Below, one piece after another: positions 8,938-14,567 of a DNA stretch of 14,567 nt (positions are counted from its first letter, which is position 1; each line of letters opens with the position of its first letter). This DNA comes from JBKHBT01 sp046542255. Its GTDB lineage: Bacteria > UBP14 > UBA6098 > JBKHBT01. The notes beneath the pieces are model-generated. The model was given only the letters and a program-made list of their open reading frames with translations. It made no database searches and had not been told where the DNA came from. The position numbers were made by a program, and so were the translations under genes. Location: assembly GCA_046542255.1 (NCBI GenBank), contig JBKHBT010000086.1, positions 1-14,567 of the forward strand, in the 5' to 3' direction.

Positions 8938-8986
8938 CGAAGCTCGGCTTCTTAAAGGCATTAGATAAAATCGAAGCGGAGCTTCG
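8938..8986. other. Mutually exclusive hairpins (GAAGC family)
   Basis: GAAGC-TCG-GCTTC (8939-8951) and CGAAGC-GGA-GCTTCG (8972-8986) are two local hairpins. CGAAGCTC (8938-8945) can instead pair perfectly with GAGCTTCG (8979-8986), which would disrupt both. This resembles attenuator geometry, but no T tract or ORF follows. Confidence 0.4.
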
Positions 8987-9055
8987 GAGAATATTGCGAT
9001 AAAAGCAAGGCTATGTATCGAAAGTATTAAGATTGGATATTTTTATCGAGGCTAG

Positions 9056-9151
9056 TAGCTTTGTTTTTTTGTTACTGAATGTAAACATTTAGTTTAGAAG
9101 TTCCAAAGCTATATATTGCTAAATATTATAAAATTAGAAGTGTTTACATTC
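9056..9151. repeat. Interleaved inverted repeats
   Basis: TAGCTTTG (9056-9063) pairs with CAAAGCTA (9104-9111), and GAATGTAAACA (9077-9087) pairs perfectly over 11 bp with TGTTTACATTC (9141-9151). The two pairs are interleaved, so both forming at once would make a pseudoknot. Confidence 0.5.
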
Positions 9152-9211
9152 CGATAAAACAGAATCGAGGTGAACAAGGGAGCTATGTTCTTGTAATATT
9201 CTCAAATTTTT

Positions 9212-9282
9212 ATCTCCCCCTGAATACAGAGGAGATGTCGCGAAGCGACAGAAGGTTTCTTTCACCTTTGGCATCCTGTATT
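9212..9282. other. Possible three-way-junction RNA or cruciform
   Basis: AATACAG (9223-9229) pairs with CTGTATT (9276-9282). Inside are TGTCGC-GAA-GCGACA (9236-9250) and AAGGT-N7-ACCTT (9252-9268), giving a three-way junction. ATCTCC (9212-9217) with GGAGAT (9231-9236) is an alternative, competing pairing. Strand is uncertain because all stems are perfect on both strands. I recognise no known RNA family. Confidence 0.4.
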
Positions 9283-9378
9283 AAAAGAAATTACTTCAAT
9301 TATCAAAAAAATGAGTGATAAGATTTTGGCGAGTCTTTGGTTTTGATGGTAAAATATTAAGCCTAATTCGCAAGATTA

Positions 9379-9419
9379 AGCACTCAGTGCTGGAAAGAGT
9401 CGAAATAGCAAAGATGCTA
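9379..9419. other. Two small hairpins
   Basis: AGCACT-C-AGTGCT (9379-9391) is a near-perfect palindrome, and TAGCA-AAGA-TGCTA (9406-9419) follows 14 bases later. Neither is followed by a T tract, so they are not typical terminators. An operator or structural role is possible. Confidence 0.35.
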
Positions 9420-9519
9420 ATTGCGATAAAAAACATGCATTTATGAAGATAAAAAGGGGGGGTTTGTTTTGATTCTTCGGGACAGTAGTGATCTAAATCA
9501 AGATTATAGCGTTTTCCTG

Positions 9520-9604
9520 ATTACCAAGAAAATATAAAATTACATATAAAAAATTTCATAGCTTTGTCCGATGGTTTTTATAGCACAAAATTTTGATTGG
9601 TAAT
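9520..9604. repeat. Inverted repeat just upstream of repeat copy C
   Basis: ATTACCAA (9520-9527) and TTGGTAAT (9597-9604) are perfect reverse complements, with AAAAT and ATTTT just inside them. The right arm ends seven bases before copy C. This could be the ends of a small 85-bp element, or chance. Confidence 0.3.
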
Positions 9605-9610
9605 TTAAAC

Positions 9611-9722
9611 CAGACAATGCGCTGTTCCGCATTGTCATACTTTTCAGGCTAAAACATCAGTAAAGCCTTTTGGGTATATATATTAAGTATTATTATATGT
9701 AATATATATGGCTTTAAAAGAG
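9611..9722 (+). repeat. Structured dispersed repeat, copy C (best preserved)
   Basis: This copy has the most perfect structure. Hairpin 1 is a 9-bp stem, GACAATGCG (9613-9621) with CGCATTGTC (9628-9636), around CTGTTC. A 24-nt linker containing GGCTAAAACATCAG follows. Hairpin 2 has TAAAGCC (9661-9667) with GGCTTTA (9710-9716), extended inward by ATATATATTA (9676-9685) with TAATATATAT (9700-9709), leaving an 8-nt bulge on one side. It ends 62 bp before the -35 of the kinase promoter and lies in no ORF I credit. Confidence 0.75.
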
Positions 9723-9783
9723 ATAGCTAAAAATACAACCCATAGCACAGCTTACCTTTAATGCCAATGTATTACAATATCTT

Positions 9784-9812
9784 TTGAATTATTTTAGCTA
9801 AATCTCTTTAAT
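9784..9812 (+). promoter_or_regulatory. Promoter of the kinase-regulator operon
   Basis: TTGAAT (9784-9789), a 17-nt spacer and TTTAAT (9807-9812) give one mismatch to each consensus hexamer at the third or fourth-to-fifth positions. The predicted start near 9819 would leave a 76-nt leader that contains the small leader ORF. The AT content is high, so chance matches are possible. Confidence 0.4.
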
Positions 9813-9894
9813 TTCTAAACTATCGCAAATATCTACCGAAAATAATTAATAGTAGTATTCTGTGGGATGGATACTATCTTAAAGGGAGTTTAAC

Positions 9895-9921
9895 ATGTAT
9901 TATGAACCGATTAATATTTAG
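9895..9921 (+). CDS. 8-codon leader ORF before the histidine kinase
   Basis: ATG TAT TAT GAA CCG ATT AAT ATT TAG encodes MYYEPINI. GGGAG (9884-9888) stands six bases before this ATG, a far better ribosome site than anything in front of the kinase start. Its stop is separated from the kinase ATG by two bases, the geometry of termination-reinitiation coupling. It is not a known attenuation peptide and is not enriched for one amino acid. Confidence 0.4.
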   Translation: MYYEPINI

Positions 9922-9923
9922 AG

Positions 9924-12900
9924 ATGAATAGAAAAAATAATATAGAATCGAATTTGCATTCTTATTTTCAGGGGATCGATAGACTCGAAAATTGTTTAGG
10001 AAATTGCCCCGACTCAGAAATTGTCGAAAAAATTCATAATAATTTGGTTTTTGCTGAATTTATGCAGGCTTCCGCGATCGCTTTTATCAAAGATGAGAAA
10101 CTAAATTATAGCTTCATTAGTGACTATTTCTGTGAATTTTTCCAAATTGAAAAATGCGATTTGATTGGTCGGGATGATAGAGCCTTATTCCCGAAGAAAA
10201 TCGCTGAGAAGAATCTTAAATTTGAAAGACGAATACTCGATGGCCAGACTTATTGTATAGAAAAAATAGTCCGATTTAAACAAAATGGCGAAAACAAATG
10301 GCTCAGCATAAAACGAAGAATCCTTAGAAAACCGAATGGTGAATTTTCCGGAATCTATGGCCTGATAACAGATATTTCGAGATTCATAAAAAACAAAAAG
10401 GCTCTGAAACAATCGAAAAGACGGCTGGAAATTGCTGTCAAGGCTGCACAACTGGGACTCTGGGACTGGAATATAGAAACCGGCAAGGTGCATTTTAGCA
10501 AAGAATATCTCGATATGCTGGAATATGAAGAAGGTGATATCAGGCCTTCCATAGAAATTTTTAGTGAGCTTATGTATCCCGAAGACCGGGAAAAAATCCT
10601 TCCGCAAATTATCGAACATATTCAAACTCAAAAAACACCATTCAAACATGAATTCAGAATGTGCACAAAAAGCGGGAGATACAAATGGATAATCGGCGCG
10701 GGCCAGTCTGTCGCATGGAATGAAGAAGGCAAGCCGATAAGAGCGACTGGAATGCATATCGATATAGATAAAAGAAAACGCGATGAAATAAAACTCGAAA
10801 AATACGCTCTCGCCATCAAACAATCGATGGATGGCATTGGCATCGCTTCTGTCGATGGGACAATCGAATTCGTGAATGAAGCCTTTGCAAAGATGCATGG
10901 CTATAAACCCGAAGAGGTAATCGGCAAGAACTTCAGTATATTCCACAATGAAAAACAGTTTAAGGAAGACGTTGAATCTTTCAATAAAGAGACAATGGAA
11001 AAAGGCTCTGCCAAAGGCGAAGTTGGCCATGTAAAAAAAGATGGCACGCCATTTCCTACTTTCATGACTTCGACGAGGCTGACAAATAAAAATGGCGAAC
11101 AGGTTGGTATTTTTGCACTTGCAAGAGATATTACCGAAAAGAAAATGATGGAAAAGAAAATTCTCGAGAGAGAAAGTTTCCAGAATGTGCTCATGAATAT
11201 CGCTAAGGATTTTATCAATCTGCCTTCTGAAGAAATCGATGATGGTATAAATTTTGTTTTAAGTGAAGTAGCTCAGTTTGCAGGAGTCGATAGAGGATAC
11301 GTCTTTTTGCTCGATGATAATGAAGAAAACTTCAAGCTAAGCCATGTTTGGTCGAGTCCAGAGATCAATATGCCTATCCTGCCAGAGCATAAGATAATTC
11401 CAGCCGACAAATTTAAATTTATCCTGAAAAGTATTCGAGAAGGCAGTTTGATGCATTTCCCGGATATTAAATCTATACCCAAAGAAGCTGCTTTTGAAAA
11501 GAAAGTTCTAAAGAAATCTAATGTTAAATCAGTTCTTGTTGTGCCGGTTGCAAATTCTGAAAAAGCATTCGGATTCTGTGGTTTTAGCACCATTAGAAAA
11601 AAGAAAATTTGGGACCAGAATATAATAGATATCGTCAGTATAATTGGTGAACTGCTTGCTAATTCACTTCAGAAAAAGGAAAATGAAGTGCAAATCCGGC
11701 GAGCGAAAGAATCAGCAGAATCTTTGAACAAGCAATTGGAAAGCTCGATAGAATCTGCCAATAAATTAGCAGTCGAGGCCACTCTGGCAAATCAATCAAA
11801 AAGCGAATTTTTGGCCAATATGAGCCATGAGATAAGAACGCCGATGAATGGCATAATAGGTATGACAGCCCTATTACTCGATACCAAGCTGAATGTGCAA
11901 CAATCCAGATATGCCAGCAATATCAAAAAAAGCGGAGAATCATTATTACTGATAATAAATGACATTCTCGATTTTTCGAAAATCGAATCCGGAAGATTGG
12001 AACTTGAAAAAAACAATTTCAACCTTCGGGATATTATCGAAGAAGTCTCGGATATAATCGCTATCAAAACCCAGGAAAAAGGCCTTGAATTCAATATATT
12101 GATCCATCCCGAAACTCCTATAATGCTCTTTGCCGATCAAGTTAGGATCAGACAGATTCTGATAAACCTATTAGGCAATGCGGTCAAATTCACCGATGAT
12201 GGTTTCATTGAGTTAAGAGTCGAGCCTATAAACATAGAAAACAAGAGAGCTATTTTTAAGTTTAGTATAAAAGATACAGGAATAGGCATATCCGAAGACA
12301 AAAAGGCTAAGATATTCGAATCCTTCACGCAGGCCGATACATCAACAACAAGAAAATTCGGCGGGACAGGCCTGGGCCTGGCTATTAGCAAAAGTCTTGT
12401 CGAGATGATGAATGGCGAATTCAAACTCGAATCTGAAATCGGCAAAGGCTCTGAATTCATATTCACAATAGATATCGATATTCAGCCGGAACAGGAAGAT
12501 GAAATTGGAGATATTCCTGATGATGTTTTATCAAAAAAAATACTCATCGTAGATGATAATAAGACTAATCGCTTCATGCTTTCGCAGACGCTAATAAAAT
12601 GGGGCTTTTCTGTCGATGAAGCAGAATCAGGCATCGAAGCATTGCAGATGATGAAAAAACAAAGTAATAATCCCTTCGACCTTGTGATTCTCGATATGAT
12701 GATGCCGGGCATCGATGGCAAAGAAACAGGACAGCTAATCCTTGGCAATGACAAAATCAAAGACACAAAACTCCTAATGATGACATCCAATGATGAAGCA
12801 AATCTAGGAAAGAAATTGATCAAAATGGGATTTTCTGGCTATATGACCAAACCTATAAAACTCGAAGAGCTAAGGAATAATATAATCTATTGTTTCGATA

Positions 12901-13727
12901 AAAAGCATTTCAAAGAGAAAATCGCCAAAAATAATATCGATTTGAAAAAGTCCAATAGCGAAATTAATATCCTTCTTGCAGAGGATAATGTGATAAACCA
13001 GGAACTTGCCGTGTCGCTACTGCACAAAATGGGACATAATATCTCGATTGCAGAAAATGGCCAGCAGGCTATTGAAATGCTCAAAAAGGAAAAATACGAT
13101 TTGATACTAATGGATGTCCAGATGCCTGTAATGGATGGTATCACTGCAACAAAAATCATACGCCAAACGCCTGATGAAAAAATAGATAGCAAAATACCGA
13201 TAGTCGCAATGACAGCATATGCACAGAAATCCGATAAAGAGAAACTTATGAAAATCGGCATGGATTCATATATCTCAAAACCGATCGATATTAATCAACT
13301 GAGCTGGCTAATGGATGAGTTCTCCAAAAAAATTATCGAGAATAGAGGTTCTTCAGAAAATAAAATAATTCACTTCAATTGTGATAAATTTTTATCGAGA
13401 ATTGGCGGCGATTTGAACTTATTCTCTGAGCTTATGGAAAAATTCAATATCCATGCTCCACAGATAATTAATCAACTCGATGAAGCAATAGATAAAAAAT
13501 CGCTCGAAGAAATAAGACAAATTGCACATACGCTTAAAGGCACAGCCGGTAATTTCAGCGCAGATGAAATCTATAATCTGGCTAAACAGATGGAAAAAGC
13601 TGCAGAAAATAATAATTACAAAATGATTGTTGAACTTCATAAGAAATTACCCGAATTATTAAACGAATATATAAATGAAGTAGAAAAGATCAAAAAAAAC
13701 AGCATAAATTATAAAGATACTGGATAA
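9924..13727 (+). CDS. Hybrid sensor histidine kinase PAS-PAS-PAS-GAF-HisKA-HATPase-REC-REC-HPt
   Basis: A 1267-residue soluble hybrid kinase without membrane segments, so it should sense a cytoplasmic signal. Three PAS domains lie at about 40-155, 167-281 and 293-405, and a GAF domain at 418-585. A coiled-coil linker (585-630) leads to HisKA with phosphoacceptor His635 in SHEIRTPMNG. The HATPase domain has an N box at 748-752, DTGIGI at 784 and GGTGLGL at 813-819. REC1 has Asp877/878, phosphoacceptor Asp924 and Lys976. REC2 has Glu1020/Asp1021, Asp1064 and Lys1119. The C-terminal HPt has His1202 in AHTLKGTAGN. All catalytic residues are intact. The start has no clear Shine-Dalgarno and TAA at 9912-9914 blocks a longer frame. 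Expression may rely on the leader ORF. A receiver protein follows 23 bp downstream. Confidence 0.95.
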   Translation: MNRKNNIESNLHSYFQGIDRLENCLGNCPDSEIVEKIHNNLVFAEFMQASAIAFIKDEKLNYSFISDYFCEFFQIEKCDLIGRDDRALFPKKIAEKNLKFERRILDGQTYCIEKIVRFKQNGENKWLSIKRRILRKPNGEFSGIYGLITDISRFIKNKKALKQSKRRLEIAVKAAQLGLWDWNIETGKVHFSKEYLDMLEYEEGDIRPSIEIFSELMYPEDREKILPQIIEHIQTQKTPFKHEFRMCTKSGRYKWIIGAGQSVAWNEEGKPIRATGMHIDIDKRKRDEIKLEKYALAIKQSMDGIGIASVDGTIEFVNEAFAKMHGYKPEEVIGKNFSIFHNEKQFKEDVESFNKETMEKGSAKGEVGHVKKDGTPFPTFMTSTRLTNKNGEQVGIFALARDITEKKMMEKKILERESFQNVLMNIAKDFINLPSEEIDDGINFVLSEVAQFAGVDRGYVFLLDDNEENFKLSHVWSSPEINMPILPEHKIIPADKFKFILKSIREGSLMHFPDIKSIPKEAAFEKKVLKKSNVKSVLVVPVANSEKAFGFCGFSTIRKKKIWDQNIIDIVSIIGELLANSLQKKENEVQIRRAKESAESLNKQLESSIESANKLAVEATLANQSKSEFLANMSHEIRTPMNGIIGMTALLLDTKLNVQQSRYASNIKKSGESLLLIINDILDFSKIESGRLELEKNNFNLRDIIEEVSDIIAIKTQEKGLEFNILIHPETPIMLFADQVRIRQILINLLGNAVKFTDDGFIELRVEPINIENKRAIFKFSIKDTGIGISEDKKAKIFESFTQADTSTTRKFGGTGLGLAISKSLVEMMNGEFKLESEIGKGSEFIFTIDIDIQPEQEDEIGDIPDDVLSKKILIVDDNKTNRFMLSQTLIKWGFSVDEAESGIEALQMMKKQSNNPFDLVILDMMMPGIDGKETGQLILGNDKIKDTKLLMMTSNDEANLGKKLIKMGFSGYMTKPIKLEELRNNIIYCFDKKHFKEKIAKNNIDLKKSNSEINILLAEDNVINQELAVSLLHKMGHNISIAENGQQAIEMLKKEKYDLILMDVQMPVMDGITATKIIRQTPDEKIDSKIPIVAMTAYAQKSDKEKLMKIGMDSYISKPIDINQLSWLMDEFSKKIIENRGSSENKIIHFNCDKFLSRIGGDLNLFSELMEKFNIHAPQIINQLDEAIDKKSLEEIRQIAHTLKGTAGNFSADEIYNLAKQMEKAAENNNYKMIVELHKKLPELLNEYINEVEKIKKNSINYKDTG

Positions 13728-13750
13728 AGTATCTTATAAAGGGAGAAAAG

Positions 13751-14146
13751 ATGAAAGTGCTAATAGTAGAAGATGATTTCGTAAGCCGAAATCTTCTTTT
13801 GGAATTATTTTCGCCATTTTCCAAATGCGATCTGGCGGTAAATGGCAAAGAGGCAATGGAAGCCTTTAAGAAATCTATAGAAGAAAAAGACTATTATGAT
13901 TTAATAACTCTGGATATCATGATGCCGGAAATGGATGGCGAAGAAACACTCGAGCACATCCGAAATTTAGAAGAAGAAGCCGGAATTTATGGCCTTAGCC
14001 GTTGTAAGATAATCATGACAACCGCTCTGGATGACCCAAGCACAATTATGAAATCTTTTAGAAATCAAACCGATGCTTATATCGTCAAGCCAATAGATGC
14101 CAAAAACCTGATGCATCAGCTTCAATACCTTGGCCTTGTTGCATAG
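13751..14146 (+). CDS. Single-domain CheY-like response regulator
   Basis: A 131-residue stand-alone receiver with no output domain. It has acidic residues Asp8/Asp9, phosphoacceptor Asp55 in TLDIMMPEMDG, the conserved Thr in IIMTTALDD (90/91) and Lys113 in VKPID, so it should be phosphorylatable. GGGAG stands six bases before the ATG, and 23 bp separate it from the kinase, so the two are co-transcribed. It is the natural terminal acceptor for the kinase's HPt domain. Without an effector domain it must act by protein-protein contact, as CheY and Spo0F do, or pass phosphate onward. No terminator is evident after it. Confidence 0.95.
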   Translation: MKVLIVEDDFVSRNLLLELFSPFSKCDLAVNGKEAMEAFKKSIEEKDYYDLITLDIMMPEMDGEETLEHIRNLEEEAGIYGLSRCKIIMTTALDDPSTIMKSFRNQTDAYIVKPIDAKNLMHQLQYLGLVA

Positions 14147-14169
14147 AAAAGAAAAATTATATATATTGT

Positions 14170-14198
14170 TTGACATTTTCCATAAAGGCTTTTAATTT
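14170..14198 (+). promoter_or_regulatory. Promoter of the ferredoxin gene
   Basis: TTGACA (14170-14175, full consensus), a 17-nt spacer and TAATTT (14193-14198) lie 57-85 bp before the ferredoxin start. It suggests the ferredoxin is expressed independently of the upstream kinase operon. Confidence 0.6.
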
Positions 14199-14254
14199 GA
14201 TTTTCGCTGTAATTAAAATATCAGTGTGATTGTCAAATTAATAAAGGAGACAAA

Positions 14255-14425
14255 ATGGCTTACAAGATCACAGATGAATGCATCTCATGTGGCTCATGCG
14301 CACCAGAGTGCCCGGTAGAGGCAATCTCGGAAGGCGATGAAAAATACATCATCGATGAAGACACCTGCATCGATTGTGGCGCATGTGTCGATTCTTGCCC
14401 GGTTGATGCCATCATCGAGGGTTAA
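14255..14425 (+). CDS. 2[4Fe-4S] ferredoxin, clostridial type
   Basis: A 56-residue electron carrier holding two [4Fe-4S] clusters. Two motifs of the form CxxCxxCxxxCP are present: Cys9/12/15/19 and Cys38/41/44/48. The last Cys of each motif binds the other cluster in this family. The halves, ECISCGSCAPECPVEAI and TCIDCGACVDSCPVDAI, show the internal duplication typical of the clostridial and anaerobe ferredoxins, and the length is normal. GGAG at 14246-14249 lies five bases before the ATG. It has its own promoter and terminator, so it is monocistronic. Likely partners such as pyruvate:ferredoxin oxidoreductase or hydrogenase are not in the window. It is a sign of anaerobic metabolism. Confidence 0.97.
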   Translation: MAYKITDECISCGSCAPECPVEAISEGDEKYIIDEDTCIDCGACVDSCPVDAIIEG

Positions 14426-14438
14426 GTCCTATATTTTA

Positions 14439-14470
14439 AAGAAGGGTTCCTAAGGGGCCCTTCTTTTGTT
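14439..14470 (+). terminator. Rho-independent terminator of the ferredoxin gene
   Basis: AAGAAGGG (14439-14446) pairs with CCCTTCTT (14458-14465). The stem extends inward by TTCC with GGGG (two wobbles) to a TAA loop. TTTTGTT follows. It starts 13 bp after the ferredoxin stop. Confidence 0.85.
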
Positions 14471-14567
14471 GCCTATCTATTATATTGTAAATTAATTCCA
14501 ATTAACCAATTTTGGGTAATTTATGTTCAAATTAGATTCCCTTGGATGGTGATTTCATATAGACAGA

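Larger units (their letters stand above)
8866..9783. other. Long AT-rich non-coding stretch rich in inverted repeats
   Basis: I find no credible gene in this 0.9 kb on either strand. It is dense in perfect short inverted repeats, listed separately, and holds repeat copy C. It also contains a run of seven G at 9456-9462 followed by TTTGTTTT, and a recurring GCGAAGC word in hairpins near 8939, 8973 and 9240. A decayed mobile element, a set of structured RNAs or an accumulation of dispersed repeats could each explain it. Confidence 0.6.

Noticed and set aside
9379..9391. AGCACT-C-AGTGCT as a terminator
   Set aside because: The loop is a single base and no T tract follows.
8405..9722. CRISPR array
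   Set aside because: Only three diverged copies, spaced 413 and 793 bp apart, with no regular spacers and no cas genes.
8200..9890. Retron, intact insertion sequence or phage remnant
   Set aside because: No reverse transcriptase, transposase or integrase motif is present in any frame, so at most a non-autonomous or decayed element is possible.
10185..11030. A 281-codon minus-strand frame
   Set aside because: It is antisense to the kinase PAS domains, which have clear conserved motifs in the plus frame; the antisense protein shows no recognisable domain.

Overview
The window is 14.6 kb of AT-rich bacterial chromosome. It holds the 5' part of a 16S rRNA gene on the minus strand, and every protein gene lies on the plus strand. 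The organism cannot be named from this alone. The secreted protein at 4651-7995 combines an N-terminal domain and an 'FPRMNT..R.AI..PADGLLIFNT' module that I associate with Bacteroidota, Fibrobacterota, Cloacimonadota and related candidate phyla. The 16S leader has a boxA of the form TTCTTTGACA, and the 16S has an unusual GGGTCTAAAGGG where most bacteria have GGGCGTAAAG. I therefore infer an FCB-like or candidate-phylum bacterium, with low confidence. A clostridial-type 2[4Fe-4S] ferredoxin fits an anaerobic lifestyle.

Layout. (1) 1-1357: 16S rRNA, minus strand, missing about 200 nt of its 3' end. Its boxA, a leader hairpin and a TTGACT/TATATT promoter follow up to about 1500. A divergent promoter then drives two overlapping, equal-length membrane GT-C-type glycosyltransferase paralogues (1648-3108 and 3098-4558). 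(2) 4584-8050: a promoter, a large secreted modular protein with a cysteine-bearing glycine-rich C-terminus, and a strong hairpin terminator. (3) 8051-9890: about 1.8 kb of mostly non-coding, hairpin-rich DNA. It contains a near-consensus sigma-54 promoter, two small orphan ORFs, three copies of a structured repeat (8405, 8818, 9611), and several unrelated inverted repeats. (4) 9784-14146: a promoter, an 8-codon leader ORF, a 1267-residue hybrid histidine kinase (PAS-PAS-PAS-GAF-HisKA-HATPase-REC-REC-HPt) and a single-domain CheY-like response regulator. (5) 14170-14470: promoter, 2[4Fe-4S] ferredoxin and terminator. Beyond 14470 I see only AT-rich DNA with no supported gene.

How the genes may work together. 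The kinase and receiver protein contain every residue needed for a His-Asp-His-Asp phosphorelay that ends in a protein without a DNA-binding output. The two glycosyltransferases probably decorate cell-envelope lipid or protein, and the large secreted protein is probably surface-exposed, but nothing in the sequence links it to them directly. The most unusual part is 8200-9890, where the structured repeat family, the sigma-54 promoter and the two small ORFs are not explained by any family I recognise.
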